NCBI RefSeq assembly: GCF_014192225.1
Contig: NZ_JACHXS010000002.1
Location: 62,001 to 126,000 of the forward strand
Length of the DNA stretch: 64,000 nt
Direction of reading: 5' to 3'
Source of the DNA: Pseudoduganella umbonata
GTDB lineage: Bacteria > Pseudomonadota > Gammaproteobacteria > Burkholderiales > Burkholderiaceae_D
In this document: positions 1 to 8,970 of the stretch, piece after piece
Position numbering within the stretch: position 1 is the first letter of the stretch
How the letters are laid out: every line of letters starts with the position of its first letter
Program-made: the position numbers and the translations under genes
The notes under the pieces: model-generated
What the model was told of the DNA's origin: nothing
The model's input: the letters and a program-made list of their open reading frames with translations, nothing else
Databases searched by the model: none

Positions 1-2
1 CG

Positions 3-1382
3 CAGGCGGGCCGCATCGAATTCGCGCTGGCTGGCGGGCGCATCTTCACCGATGCGATCGACAACTCGGCCGGCGTCGACTGCTCGGACCACGAAGTCAA
101 TGCGAAGATCTGGCTCGACGTGGAAGTCAATGCCGCCAAGCTGACGGAAGTGGAGCGCAACCGCACGCTGAACGAGATGACGGACGATATCGTGCGCCTC
201 GTCCTGCGCGACAACACGCAGCAGACACGCCTGCTGGTGCGCGAGCTGCAGGCGCAATCGGATGTCGCAGTGCAGAAGGGCTATGCCGCGCTGATCGCCA
301 GCCTGGAAGAAGAAGGCGCGCTGTCGCGCGAGCTGGAGATGCTGCCGTCGGTGGCCGAGCTGGCGCGCAGGAAGGGCGACAACCGCGGCCTGACGACGCC
401 GGAGCTGGCCGTCGTCGTCGCCAACGTGAAGAACCGCTACAAGCGCATCCTGGGCGCGTTGCCGCTGACGGAGGAAAGCTGGGCGGAAACGGTGCTGCGG
501 CCGTACTTCCCCGGCTTGCTGGTGGCCACGCGCTCGCCGCTGGCGCATCCGCTGGCCAACGCGATCCTGGCCACCGTGCTGGCCAACGAGGTGGTCAACC
601 GCTGCGGCCCGCTGATGATCCGCAACCTGGCGCAAGAGCATGGCGTGGCGGAGAGCGACGTGATCCTGGCGTGGGGCCAGGCCTGGTCCGCGCTGAACCT
701 GGCGCCGCTGTTCGACACGCTGGACGCCGATGCGCTGGCCGTGCCCCGTGAAGTGTCGATGGCGGTCGATGCGCGCAGCCGGTCCGCGCTGCGCGCCGTG
801 ATGGAGGGCGTGCTGGCGGTGCCGAAGGAACAGTTGCGCGGCAGCGGCGGCATCGCCGAGCTGTCCCGCCTGTTCACCGAGCCGGGCATGGTCCACCGCC
901 TCGCACCGGAAGGCACGTCGGCCGAGGCCGATACCGTGCCCGACCTGAAACCGGAATTCGCCGCGGCGTGGACGGCGCTGGAAGGCATCGAGGGCGTGTC
1001 GGCCTTCGTGTTCACGGCGCTGTCCGTGCAGCGGCCGGACGGCATGGACTTGCCGGCATTCCTGGCGCTGGGCACCACGCTGCGGTCGAAAGCGGGCATC
1101 GATGCGCTGGAACGCGGCCTGAACCTGCCTGCTGCCAGCCGCTCGCAGGAACAGTTGCGCAGCTATGCGCAGCAAGCCTTGCGGCGCACGCAGCAGCGGC
1201 TGCTGGCGCAGGTGCTGGCACGTGCGGCCGGCCATGGCACCGGGGCGGTGGATGCGGTGATCGCGACGCTGAACCTGCCGGCGTTCACTGCGCCGACGGA
1301 CCTGGAGCAGGCGATGCTGGATGTGTGGACGCTGTCCGAAGCCGTGACCACTGGCGGCTACGGCACGCAGAAGGCGGCCTGA
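3..1382 (+). CDS. NAD-specific glutamate dehydrogenase, large type, C-terminal part (5' end outside window)
   Basis: The reading frame is open from base 3 with no start, so only the last 459 codons are present. Family knowledge: the large (about 1,600 residue) bacterial NAD-GDH oxidatively deaminates glutamate to 2-oxoglutarate and ammonium in the cytoplasm. Seen: the first visible residues read QAGRIEFALAGGRIFTDAID and continue DNSAGVDCSDHEVNAKI, a hallmark stretch of the catalytic part of this family. The remainder is the helical C-terminal region. A GTG at 120 is internal and should not be taken as a start. The stop at 1380-1382 lies one base before the astE ATG, so the two genes are almost certainly co-transcribed. 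That fits arginine breakdown: AstE releases glutamate and the GDH consumes it. Confidence 0.93.
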   Translation, partial: QAGRIEFALAGGRIFTDAIDNSAGVDCSDHEVNAKIWLDVEVNAAKLTEVERNRTLNEMTDDIVRLVLRDNTQQTRLLVRELQAQSDVAVQKGYAALIASLEEEGALSRELEMLPSVAELARRKGDNRGLTTPELAVVVANVKNRYKRILGALPLTEESWAETVLRPYFPGLLVATRSPLAHPLANAILATVLANEVVNRCGPLMIRNLAQEHGVAESDVILAWGQAWSALNLAPLFDTLDADALAVPREVSMAVDARSRSALRAVMEGVLAVPKEQLRGSGGIAELSRLFTEPGMVHRLAPEGTSAEADTVPDLKPEFAAAWTALEGIEGVSAFVFTALSVQRPDGMDLPAFLALGTTLRSKAGIDALERGLNLPAASRSQEQLRSYAQQALRRTQQRLLAQVLARAAGHGTGAVDAVIATLNLPAFTAPTDLEQAMLDVWTLSEAVTTGGYGTQKAA

Positions 1383-1383
1383 C

Positions 1384-2418
1384 ATGGTGGAATCGCTGCA
1401 GGACACATCGTCGGACGCATTGCAGGACATACTGCAGGAGGTATTGCCAGCGCCCGTGCGTGCGCTGGCCGAGGCGGATTTCTCGGCCGTCGCGCGCGCG
1501 TTCGGCGACGCCGGCTTCACGGTCGCCGAGCCGGCGGACGGCATCCTCACCATCCGCCGCCCGCGCACCAGCCGGCCGGCGGTGCTGCTGTCGGTCGGCG
1601 TGCATGGCGATGAAACGGGGCCGATCGAGCTGACCGCTTACCTGCTCGATGCGCTGGCGCGCGAGCCGCAGGCGCTGGCGGTGGATTTGATGGTCTGCGT
1701 CGGCAGCATCGGCGCGATCCGTGCCGGCAAGCGCTTCATCGATGCCGACTTGAACCGCATGTTCCGCGCCGAGCGGGGCAGCCTGGCGGGCACCGCCGAA
1801 GCGGCGCGGGCGGACGAGATGATCGCCGCCACCGCCGCGTTCTTCGCCGATGCCGGCCCGGAGCGCTGGCATCTCGACCTGCACACGGCGATCCGCGCAT
1901 CGCATTACCCGACGTTCGCGATCGTGCCGGAACTGATCGAAGCCGGCGCGCGCGAGCGCCTGGTCGGCTGGCTGGGCGAGGCCGGCATCGGCGCCGTGAT
2001 CCTGAACCGGGAAACGGCCGGTACCTACAGTTTCCACACGGCCGAGCACTACGGCGCGGCCGGCAGCACCGTCGAACTGGGGCGCATCGGCACGCTGGGC
2101 CGGAACGACCTGGCGCAGTTCGCCGCCGCCTCCGCCGCGCTGGACCGGCTGCTGCGCGGGCAGCCATCCCCGCCCGATGCGCAGGCGTCGCCACACTTGT
2201 TCCGCGTCGCGCAGAACATCATCAAGCTGTCCGACGGCTTGACGATGGCGTTCGGCCGGGAAACGCAGAACTTCACGCCACTTCGGCAGGGCGACGAAAT
2301 TGCCCGCGACGGCGATACCGTTTACACGGTGCAGCATGCGGAGGAATTCGTCGTCTTCCCCAATCCCGACGTCCGCATCGGCCTGCGCGCCGGCATGATG
2401 GTCGTGCGCATCGGCTGA
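1384..2418 (+). CDS. astE: Succinylglutamate desuccinylase
   Basis: AstE catalyses the last step of the arginine succinyltransferase pathway, hydrolysing N-succinylglutamate to succinate and glutamate in the cytoplasm. The 344-residue protein is the usual length and belongs to the zinc-dependent AstE/aspartoacylase branch of the M14 fold. Visible metal and catalytic residues are H74 and E77 in VGVHGDET, H167 in DLHTAIR and a catalytic-type glutamate E231 in VELGRIG; DLNR at 122-125 is also conserved. The gene starts one base after the glutamate dehydrogenase stop, so product and consumer enzymes are coupled. The other ast genes are not in the window; they may lie upstream or elsewhere. No terminator for this strand is obvious; the hairpin at 2459-2475 has its T-run on the other strand. 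Confidence 0.95.
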   Translation: MVESLQDTSSDALQDILQEVLPAPVRALAEADFSAVARAFGDAGFTVAEPADGILTIRRPRTSRPAVLLSVGVHGDETGPIELTAYLLDALAREPQALAVDLMVCVGSIGAIRAGKRFIDADLNRMFRAERGSLAGTAEAARADEMIAATAAFFADAGPERWHLDLHTAIRASHYPTFAIVPELIEAGARERLVGWLGEAGIGAVILNRETAGTYSFHTAEHYGAAGSTVELGRIGTLGRNDLAQFAAASAALDRLLRGQPSPPDAQASPHLFRVAQNIIKLSDGLTMAFGRETQNFTPLRQGDEIARDGDTVYTVQHAEEFVVFPNPDVRIGLRAGMMVVRIG

Positions 2419-2458
2419 CCCCGCTATTGATACGGTTCCGGGGGCCGACGAAAAAAAA

Positions 2459-2475
2459 GCCACCGCGAAGGTGGC
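2459..2475 (-). terminator. Intrinsic terminator of the small membrane protein gene
   Basis: GCCACC-GCGAA-GGTGGC hairpin. On the minus strand it is followed by a run of eight T (plus-strand A-run 2451-2458), so it ends the 2507-2779 transcript and insulates it from astE. Confidence 0.85.
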
Positions 2476-2506
2476 TCAAGAGGGAGTGTGAAACCTGACG
2501 CGCTGT

Positions 2507-2779
2507 TCAGGCCGAGGCGAACTGCGTGGCCCGGGCCTGGGAATTCTGTTCGCGCACCTTGCGTACTGCCGGCGCGGCGGGCAGGCTGGCTGCCGAGGAA
2601 GCGGCCGTGGCCGGAACCGGCGGCGAAACCGGCGATGCGCCGGCGCGGCCTCCGTCCGGCAGCCAGCGCACGATGGCCGCGGTCGCCACGACGGAGAGCA
2701 GCACGATGCCGGCGGCGGCCACCAGCATCATCGGATCGATGCGCGAAGAAGTGGTTGGGATCTTCTGGTACAGCGTCAT
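2507..2779 (-). CDS. Small single-pass membrane protein, unknown function
   Basis: I do not recognise a named family. The 90-residue product has one hydrophobic segment at about residues 18-40 (MLVAAAGIVLLSVVATAAIV), a short N-terminus and an Ala/Pro-rich tail of about 45 residues, which is the layout of a small inner-membrane protein with a disordered tail. The gene looks real: the ATG is preceded by a strong AGGAGGAAGAG ribosome site and the transcript ends in its own intrinsic terminator. It is monocistronic, convergent with astE and divergent from the OYE reductase gene. The AT-rich stretch 2800-2880 should hold its promoter. Confidence 0.65.
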   Translation of the reverse strand: MTLYQKIPTTSSRIDPMMLVAAAGIVLLSVVATAAIVRWLPDGGRAGASPVSPPVPATAASSAASLPAAPAVRKVREQNSQARATQFASA

Positions 2780-2923
2780 CTCTTCCTCCTGATCGCTATC
2801 AGCTTGGTGAAATGCAAGATTATCCTTGTACCAATAAGCGATCTACCTTTTCCCTGTATCAAAAGTAAGCACATGTAACGACACGCTTGCAGCAAGCTCC
2901 CGGCAAGCTCCCGCGAACTTGGC

Positions 2924-2929
2924 TACACT
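2924..2929 (+). promoter_or_regulatory. Probable -10 box of the OYE reductase gene
   Basis: TACACT lies 28 bases before the ATG at 2957, in the context TTGGCTACACT common in this group. The -35 is weak. Just upstream, GCAAGCTCCCG is repeated in tandem (2892-2902, 2903-2913). Confidence 0.5.
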
Positions 2930-2956
2930 CGTCGGTACCTCGTTACAAGGAACGCC

Positions 2957-4069
2957 ATGAGCCAGCTTTTTTCACCGTACTCCCTCGGCCAGGTGCCATT
3001 GAAGAACCGCATCGCGATCGCGCCGATGTGCCAGTATTCCGCCACCGACGGCCTGCCCGCCGACTGGCACATGATCCACCTCGGCAATCTCGCCCTGTCC
3101 GGCGCCGCGCTGCTGATCCTGGAAGCGACGGCCGTTTCGCCTGAAGGCCGCATCTCCGCGCAGGACCTGGGCCTGTGGTCGGACGAACACCGGCAGGCGC
3201 TGCAGCCGATCGTGGCCGCCATCCGCAGGCATTCGCCGATCGTGCTGGCCGTGCAGATCGCCCATGCCGGCCGCAAGGCCTCGTCCGCCGTGCCGTGGGA
3301 AGGCGGCGGCAATATCCGTCCTGAAGATGGCGGCTGGCAAACGGTGGCGCCATCGGCCATTCCCCATGCCGACAACGAGACAGTGCCGCTGGCGCTGGAC
3401 GAAGCCGGCCTGGCGAAAGTAAAGGACGATTTCGTGGCGACGGCCCGCCGCGTGCACGAACTCGGCATCGAAGCGATCGAACTGCACGGCGCGCATGGCT
3501 ATCTGCTGCACCAATTCCTGTCGCCGCTGTCCAACCAGCGCACGGACCGCTACGGTGGCTCGCTGGAAAATCGCATGCGCTTCCCGCTGGAAGTGTTCAC
3601 GGCGGTACGCGAAGCCGTGCCGCGCGAGGTGGCCGTGGGCATGCGCATTTCCGCATCCGACTGGGTCGAAGGCGGCTGGGATATCGAGCAGAGCGTGGTC
3701 TTCGCCAACGCACTGAAAAAGCTGGGCACGGATTTCATCCACGTCTCCAGCGGCGGGGTGTCGCCGCGCCAGAAGATCCCGGTCGGCCCCGGCTACCAGG
3801 TCGGCTTTGCCGAGCGCATCCGCAAGGAAACGGGCCTGCCGACCATCGGCGTCGGCCTGATCACCGAAGCGGAACAGGCCGAAGCCATCGTCGCACAAGG
3901 CCAGGCCGACATGGTGGCCCTGGCCCGCGGCATCCTGTACGATCCGCGCTGGCCGTGGCATGCGGCCGCGCAACTGGGCGCCCAGGTCGACGCGCCGCCG
4001 CAATACTGGCGCTGCCAGCCGCACGACCAGAAAGCGTTGTTCGGCGACACCCGGCTGGGGCAGCGCTGA
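2957..4069 (+). CDS. NADH:flavin oxidoreductase, Old Yellow Enzyme family (YqjM-like)
   Basis: FMN-dependent ene-reductase that uses NAD(P)H to reduce activated C=C bonds, probably in electrophile or xenobiotic detoxification. The 370-residue single TIM-barrel is the usual length. Evidence for the YqjM (thermophilic-like) subclass is Cys25 in APMCQYS, a redox-tuning position of that class, together with substrate-binding H177 and H180 in ELHGAHGYL and the family signature RTDRYGGSLENR at about 195-206. A good AAGGAAC ribosome site precedes the ATG. The HAD phosphatase gene starts 20 bases after the stop, so the two may share a transcript. The physiological substrate cannot be read from sequence. 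Confidence 0.9.
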   Translation: MSQLFSPYSLGQVPLKNRIAIAPMCQYSATDGLPADWHMIHLGNLALSGAALLILEATAVSPEGRISAQDLGLWSDEHRQALQPIVAAIRRHSPIVLAVQIAHAGRKASSAVPWEGGGNIRPEDGGWQTVAPSAIPHADNETVPLALDEAGLAKVKDDFVATARRVHELGIEAIELHGAHGYLLHQFLSPLSNQRTDRYGGSLENRMRFPLEVFTAVREAVPREVAVGMRISASDWVEGGWDIEQSVVFANALKKLGTDFIHVSSGGVSPRQKIPVGPGYQVGFAERIRKETGLPTIGVGLITEAEQAEAIVAQGQADMVALARGILYDPRWPWHAAAQLGAQVDAPPQYWRCQPHDQKALFGDTRLGQR

Positions 4070-4089
4070 CCGGTATACAAAGGGGAACG

Positions 4090-4731
4090 ATGCGCCATTA
4101 CGATCTACTGATCTTCGACTTCGACGGCACGCTGGCCGACAGCTTCCCCTTTTTCCTCGAAGTGTTCGATACGCTGGCCGACGCGCACCACTTCCGGCGC
4201 CTGGACCGCTCGCGCCTCGAGGAACTGCGCGGTGCCGACGTGCCGCAGATCATGCGCCACGTGGGCTTGCCGCGCTGGAAGCTGCTGCCGGTGGCCATGC
4301 ATTTCCGCACGCTGATGGCCCAGAGCATCGGCAGCATCCGCCTGTTCGACGGCGTGCCCGACGTGCTGCGCAGCGCGGCGGCCGATGGCGTGCTGCTGGC
4401 GATCGTCAGCTCCAATTCCGAAGCCAATGTGCGCGCCGTATTGGGCGACGATGCGCGCCTGTTCGCCCACTTCGAATGCGGCGCCGCGCTGTTCGGCAAG
4501 CGCCGCCGGCTGCGCCGCGTGCTGCAGGGCACCGGTGTGGCCGACGAGCGCGTGCTGTGCGTGGGCGACGAAGTGCGCGACATCGATGCGGCGCATGCCG
4601 AAGGCCTGGACTTCGGCGCGGTCGGCTGGGGGTACGCCAGGCCGGAAGCGCTGCGCGCCCGTGCGCCGAAACTGATGTTCGGCAGCGTGGAGGAGATGGC
4701 AGTGCATCTCGGCTGCCCGGTGGGATATTGA
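4090..4731 (+). CDS. HAD-superfamily phosphatase, phosphoglycolate-phosphatase-like
   Basis: The 213-residue protein has HAD motif I DFDGTLADS near the N-terminus (nucleophile and acid Asp pair), a helical cap, motif II VSSNSE around residues 102-107, a lysine (GKRRR) at the motif III position, and motif IV GDEVRDID around 158-165. This is a cytoplasmic small-molecule phosphatase of the Gph/PhnX-like group; the substrate cannot be assigned. I chose the ATG at 4090 because AGGGGAACG sits directly upstream and motif I falls at the expected distance from the start. An in-frame upstream start would place about 45 non-family residues in front. It follows the OYE gene by 20 bases. Confidence 0.85.
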   Translation: MRHYDLLIFDFDGTLADSFPFFLEVFDTLADAHHFRRLDRSRLEELRGADVPQIMRHVGLPRWKLLPVAMHFRTLMAQSIGSIRLFDGVPDVLRSAAADGVLLAIVSSNSEANVRAVLGDDARLFAHFECGAALFGKRRRLRRVLQGTGVADERVLCVGDEVRDIDAAHAEGLDFGAVGWGYARPEALRARAPKLMFGSVEEMAVHLGCPVGY

Positions 4732-4827
4732 AGTCCCCAGGTTGGCGCAACATCGCATTGACGTAACTTTATTACCACTTGTTTTTTGCACACAAAATTC
4801 CTGTAGGGCAGCCGCGAAACTTGGCCC

Positions 4828-4833
4828 TATAAT
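4828..4833 (+). promoter_or_regulatory. -10 box of the APC permease gene
   Basis: Perfect TATAAT 59 bases before the GTG start at 4893, in an intergenic region of 161 bases. No convincing -35 at 16-18 spacing. Confidence 0.6.
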
Positions 4834-4892
4834 CGCGACTTTGCCCGGCGTCACGAGCGCTTCGGCTTTGACACCCTGAACAAGGAATCCCT

Positions 4893-6398
4893 GTGAGCCA
4901 GACGCTGGTCCAGAAACTGACCCGTACCAAGCCGGTCGGCGCTGCCGCCGATGCGAGCCCGGAAACGACGCCGGGCATCGGCATGGAAGCACCCCACGCC
5001 AGCGGCGGCCTGGCCCGCTCGATGGGCCTTTTCTCTCTGACGATGATCGGTGTCGGCGCCACCATCGGCACCGGCATTTTCTTCACGATGGTCGAAGCGG
5101 TGCCGAAGGCCGGCCCGGCGGTGATCCTGTCGTTCCTGCTGGCCGCGCTGACGGCGGGCCTGACGGCGCTGTGCTACGCCGAACTGGCGTTCCGCATTCC
5201 CGCTTCCGGTTCCTCGTACTCGTTCGCGTATGCCACGGTGGGCGAATTCCTCGCCTTCATCATGGCCGCCTGCCTGCTGCTCGAATACGGGCTCGCCGCC
5301 AGCGCCACGGCGATCGGCTGGTCCGATTACCTGAACAATTTCCTCGGCAACGCGTTCGGCTGGCACATACCGACGCTGCTGCGCACGCCGATGATCGTGT
5401 CCACGCCGGAAGGGGTGGTCTTCAACTGGGGCCACGTCAACCTGCCGCCGATCATCCTGGTGGCCATGTGCTGCTTCCTGCTGTCGCGCGGCGCCAAGGA
5501 ATCGGCGCGCACGAATGCCGTCATGGTCATCGTCAAGCTGGCCATTCTGCTGTTCTTCGTGGCCATTGCCTTCAGCGGCTTCAATGCCGACAACTTCACG
5601 CCGTTCTTCAAGGGCGAAGGCGAGAAAGGCCTGCTGGGCATGGCGGGCGTGACGGCCGCCGCCGGCACCGTGTTCTTCTCGTTCATCGGACTCGATACCG
5701 TGGCGACCGCCGGCGAGGAAGTGCACAATCCCAAGCGCAACGTCCCGCTGGGCATCCTTGCCGCGCTGGTCATCGTCACCGTGTTCTACATGCTGGTGGC
5801 CGTGGCCGCGATGGGCGCGCAGCCGGCGCACATGTTCGAAGGCCAGGAAGCCGGCCTGGCCGTGATCCTGCAAAACGTGACGGGCCAGGCGTGGCCGGCC
5901 TTGGTGCTGTCCGCCGGTGCCGTGATCTCCGTGTTTTCCGTGACGCTGGTGACGATCTACGGCCAGACGCGGATCCTGTATGCGATCTCGCGCGACGGCC
6001 TGATCTCGAAGGGCTTCCACAAGGTGCACCAGCGCACCGCCACGCCGGTGCTGAACACGATCATCGTCAGCATCGTGGTGGCCTGCGTGGCCGGTTTCGT
6101 CGACGCCACGTTCCTGTGGGACATGGTCAGCATGGGCACGCTGACGGCGTTCATCCTGGTGTCGGTGGCGGTGCCCGTCATGCGCGCCAAGGAGCGCCGT
6201 GCCGGCACCTACACGAAAGGCGGCTTCCGCGTGCCGCTCGGTCCCTACCTGGTTCCCGGCCTGTCGATCGCGGCCTGCCTGTACCTGATGGTGGGCCTGT
6301 CGCACACCACGCGCGTGATCTTCTCGATCTGGATGGCGGCCGCCATCCTCACCTATTTCGCCTACGGCATCCGGCACTCCCGTCTCAACAAGGTTTGA
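4893..6398 (+). CDS. APC-superfamily amino-acid permease, cationic amino-acid transporter type
   Basis: Integral inner-membrane transporter of 501 residues with about 12-13 hydrophobic segments starting near residue 45. The first helix carries the APC signature GVGATIGTGIF, the unwound substrate-binding segment of this fold. GLDTVATAGEEVHNPKRN in the middle is typical of the CAT (2.A.3.3) branch, which moves lysine/arginine-type or related amino acids. The N-terminal 40 residues are cytoplasmic. GTG start; AAGGA lies at the right spacing. The S9 peptidase begins one base after the stop, so a peptide-degrading enzyme and an amino-acid importer form one operon. Substrate is inferred only from family. 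Confidence 0.88.
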   Translation: MSQTLVQKLTRTKPVGAAADASPETTPGIGMEAPHASGGLARSMGLFSLTMIGVGATIGTGIFFTMVEAVPKAGPAVILSFLLAALTAGLTALCYAELAFRIPASGSSYSFAYATVGEFLAFIMAACLLLEYGLAASATAIGWSDYLNNFLGNAFGWHIPTLLRTPMIVSTPEGVVFNWGHVNLPPIILVAMCCFLLSRGAKESARTNAVMVIVKLAILLFFVAIAFSGFNADNFTPFFKGEGEKGLLGMAGVTAAAGTVFFSFIGLDTVATAGEEVHNPKRNVPLGILAALVIVTVFYMLVAVAAMGAQPAHMFEGQEAGLAVILQNVTGQAWPALVLSAGAVISVFSVTLVTIYGQTRILYAISRDGLISKGFHKVHQRTATPVLNTIIVSIVVACVAGFVDATFLWDMVSMGTLTAFILVSVAVPVMRAKERRAGTYTKGGFRVPLGPYLVPGLSIAACLYLMVGLSHTTRVIFSIWMAAAILTYFAYGIRHSRLNKV

Positions 6399-6399
6399 C

Positions 6400-8340
6400 A
6401 TGCAACTGAAAGCAATCGCCCTCGCAAGCTTCGTGGCCGCGGCCACATCGTCCGGGGCGGTTGCCCTGGCCGCGGACACGGGCGTTTCCCTGGCCATCCG
6501 CGACTACAAGGCGGTGGCGCTGTCGCCTGCCGGGGAGCGGATCGCCGCGCTCGAATCGGTCGATACCGGCGTGCCCGGCAAGCGGCCGCACGCCGTCGTG
6601 GTGGTGCGCGATGCCGCCACCGGCAAGATCGTCGGCGAATACGACCCGTGCAAGACGTGCAGCTATGACCGCCCCAGCTGGTCGCCGGACGGCAAGAACG
6701 TCGCCTTCATCGGCAGCGCCGGCGGCAAGGCCACGCTGTACGTCGGCACGCGTGCGCTGGCCAGCGTGGACGGCAACGCGAATTCGGCGCGCTGGTCGCC
6801 GGACGGCGCATCGCTGGCGCTGCTGGCCACGGTCGGCGCGCGCAAGGAAACCGGCGCCACCGCGGCCGGCGCCCGCCTGGTCGGCGAGATCGGCAGCAAC
6901 GACGATGCGCAGCGCATCGCCACCGTGCCGGCTGCCGGCGGCACCGTGAAACTGCTGTCGCCGGACGACACCTTCATCTACGAATACGACTGGACGCCGG
7001 ACGGCAAGGGCTTCGTGGCCACTGGCGCGAAAGGCAACGGCGACAACAACTGGTGGGTCGCCAAGCTGGCCTACGTGGACGCCGCCAGCGGCGCATTGCG
7101 CGTGATCGCTTCGCCCGCCACGCAACTGAACCTGCCGCGCGTGTCGCCGGACGGGAAGACGGTGGCGTACGTGGGTGGCCTGATGAGCGACTTCGGCTCG
7201 ATCGGCGGCGACCTCTGGACGGTACCGCTGGCCGGCGGCGAGCCGAAAAACATCACACCCGGTTTCAAGGGCACGTTCCATGGGCTGGCATGGCGGAAGA
7301 ACGGCCTGGTCGGCTCGGCGCTGATGGGCGACCAGCTGACCGTGCTGTCCATCGACGCGGCCAGCGGCACGACGACTCAGCACTGGTCCGCCGCCGTCAC
7401 CGCGGCCGGCGGTACCGATGGCCGGCTGTCGTTCAGCGCCGACGGCACGCAGGTGGCTGCTGCGGTCGAGGACTTCGCCAGCGCGCCGCGCCTCGTCGCC
7501 GGCCCGCTGGCGCAACCGAAGCATGTCACGCAGGACAACGACAAGCTGGCCGCCCAGGTTTCCGTGGGCAGCGTGGGATGGGGGATCGAAGGCTTCAGCA
7601 GCAAGGGCTGGGTGGTGGGGCCGTTGCAGGTCCAGCCCGGCAAGAAATATCCGATGATCGTGCAGGTGCATGGCGGCCCGGCATCGGCCGTCACGCCGCG
7701 CTACATCGCTGCCGGCGCAGCGGGAAATTCGACCGTGCGTGCGCTCGTCGATGCGGGCTATTTCGTGTTCATGCCGAACCCGCGCGGCAGCTTCGGCCAG
7801 GGCCAGGAATTTGCGCGGGCCAACCGCCGCGACTTCGGTGGCGGCGACCTGCGCGACATCCTGGCCGGCGTGGACGCCGTCTCCAAGGTGATGCCGGTCG
7901 ACGCTGCACGCCTGGGCCTGATGGGCCATTCGTACGGCGGCTTCATGACCATGTGGGGCGTCACGCACAGCGAGCGCTTCAAGGCGGCCGTGGCCGGCGC
8001 CGGCGTGGCCAACTGGGTCAGCTACTACGGCCAGAACGGTATCGACCAGTGGATGGTGCCGTTCTTCGGCGCCACGATGTACGACGATCCGGCCATCTAC
8101 CGCAAGCTGTCGCCGATCGAGTACGTGAAGAATGCGAAAACGCCGACCCTGGTCTACGTGGGCGAGCGCGACGTGGAAACGCCGGCAGCGCAATCGATGG
8201 AATTCTGGCACGCGCTGAAGGCGCTCGGTGTACCGACCACCTTCGTGGTCTACGAGGATGAAGGGCACGCGATCCGCAAGCCGGAACACCAGCAGGACCT
8301 GGTCAGGCGGATCGTCGGGTGGTTCGATAAGTATCTGTAA
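6400..8340 (+). CDS. S9-family serine peptidase (prolyl oligopeptidase/dipeptidyl aminopeptidase type), secreted
   Basis: 646 residues: signal peptide (residues 1 to about 25, cleavage near ALAAD), a WD/PD40-type beta-propeller with repeats such as SWSPDGKNVAF and RWSPDGASLAL to about residue 390, then an alpha/beta-hydrolase domain. The catalytic triad is visible: S511 in GHSYGG, D591 in ERDVETP and H623 in DEGHAIR. Family role: removal of short or proline-containing peptides, here probably periplasmic. The ATG sits one base after the permease stop, so peptide cleavage and amino-acid uptake are co-expressed. A pair of cysteines in PCKTCS (about residues 85-88) may form a disulfide. Ends at the bidirectional terminator 8382-8396. 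Confidence 0.92.
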   Translation: MQLKAIALASFVAAATSSGAVALAADTGVSLAIRDYKAVALSPAGERIAALESVDTGVPGKRPHAVVVVRDAATGKIVGEYDPCKTCSYDRPSWSPDGKNVAFIGSAGGKATLYVGTRALASVDGNANSARWSPDGASLALLATVGARKETGATAAGARLVGEIGSNDDAQRIATVPAAGGTVKLLSPDDTFIYEYDWTPDGKGFVATGAKGNGDNNWWVAKLAYVDAASGALRVIASPATQLNLPRVSPDGKTVAYVGGLMSDFGSIGGDLWTVPLAGGEPKNITPGFKGTFHGLAWRKNGLVGSALMGDQLTVLSIDAASGTTTQHWSAAVTAAGGTDGRLSFSADGTQVAAAVEDFASAPRLVAGPLAQPKHVTQDNDKLAAQVSVGSVGWGIEGFSSKGWVVGPLQVQPGKKYPMIVQVHGGPASAVTPRYIAAGAAGNSTVRALVDAGYFVFMPNPRGSFGQGQEFARANRRDFGGGDLRDILAGVDAVSKVMPVDAARLGLMGHSYGGFMTMWGVTHSERFKAAVAGAGVANWVSYYGQNGIDQWMVPFFGATMYDDPAIYRKLSPIEYVKNAKTPTLVYVGERDVETPAAQSMEFWHALKALGVPTTFVVYEDEGHAIRKPEHQQDLVRRIVGWFDKYL

Positions 8341-8381
8341 TGCGGAAGGACCCGGAATTAACGGGGCCTGGAAAAACAAAA

Positions 8382-8396
8382 GCCGGCAATGCCGGC
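8382..8396. terminator. Bidirectional terminator, GCCGGC-AAT-GCCGGC
   Basis: Hairpin flanked by A-rich sequence on the left and TTTTTT on the right, serving the convergent S9 peptidase and the small gene at 8423. The same 15-nt core recurs at 8934 and 9575. Confidence 0.85.
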
Positions 8397-8422
8397 TTTT
8401 TTCACAACGCGTCCCTGGAATC

Positions 8423-8689
8423 TCAGATGGCGGCGGCGCGTGCGCGCAGCTTGGCCGCTTCGTGCGGTGCCTCGGCTTCCAGTTCGTCGGCCCAGCGCAG
8501 CAGCGACATGCGCACGCCGACCTTGTAGTACGACGGCAGTTCCGCGTCCGGCTTGGACTTGCTGCCCTGGACTTCGGCCAATGCCGCCGGCGTGGTGCGC
8601 AGCAGGGCGCGCAGCCAGTTCATCACGATGCGGCCGGTGCTGTCCAGGGAACCTGCGGTGGCGGAAGTGGTGATGATGGCGGTCGACAT
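8423..8689 (-). CDS. Small protein of unknown function, MSTA-type paralogue 1
   Basis: No family recognised. The 88-residue product shares its first about 25 residues (MSTAIITTSATAGSLDSTGR, then VMNWL) with the protein at 9618-9863, and both end in a charged amphipathic helical region (here LLRWADELEAEAPHEAAKLR). The middle differs. No signal peptide or transmembrane helix is convincing. Start chosen at 8689 because AGGAGCTCAGC precedes it; longer in-frame extensions would read through the promoter. The gene has its own promoter (8715-8771) and terminator. The promoter module is shared with two neighbouring genes, so I infer that all three answer the same signal. Confidence 0.7.
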   Translation of the reverse strand: MSTAIITTSATAGSLDSTGRIVMNWLRALLRTTPAALAEVQGSKSKPDAELPSYYKVGVRMSLLRWADELEAEAPHEAAKLRARAAAI

Positions 8690-8714
8690 GGCTGAGCTCC
8701 TGAATGAATTGATC

Positions 8715-8771
8715 GTTGATGCAGTGCAGTATAGGGTGCGCTCAGAAATAAAAAAACTTTTCATTTGTGAT
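8715..8771 (-). promoter_or_regulatory. Shared promoter module, copy 1
   Basis: Read on the minus strand: ATCACAAATGAAAAGTTT, about 16 variable bases, TATACT (-10, 8728-8733), then GCACTGCATCAAC. Copies 2 (9391-9447) and 3 (9883-9939) have the same 57-nt length with the conserved blocks at identical spacing. The -35 region is T-rich and far from TTGACA, so the conserved upstream block may be an activator or alternative sigma site. The interval 8772-8925 holds nothing else I recognise. Confidence 0.75.
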
Positions 8772-8933
8772 GTTCGGCATACGTAAATCGTATAACATGG
8801 GTTTCCCTGTTGCAACGATTTATTACCCAGCAGAATATCCTGTCATCACTGGATCGCATAAGAAGGGCATGGAGACCTCGCACAAGTCTCGCGTCACGGG
8901 GTTCGCGTCATGTCGGCCACGTAAACAAAAAAA

Positions 8934-8948
8934 GCCGGCAATGCCGGC
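8934..8948 (-). terminator. Terminator of the secreted TonB-C protein gene
   Basis: GCCGGC-AAT-GCCGGC with seven A on its left, giving a T-run on the minus strand. Same 15-nt core as at 8382 and 9575. Confidence 0.85.
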
Positions 8949-8970
8949 TTTTCAACGTACCGCGGAAAAA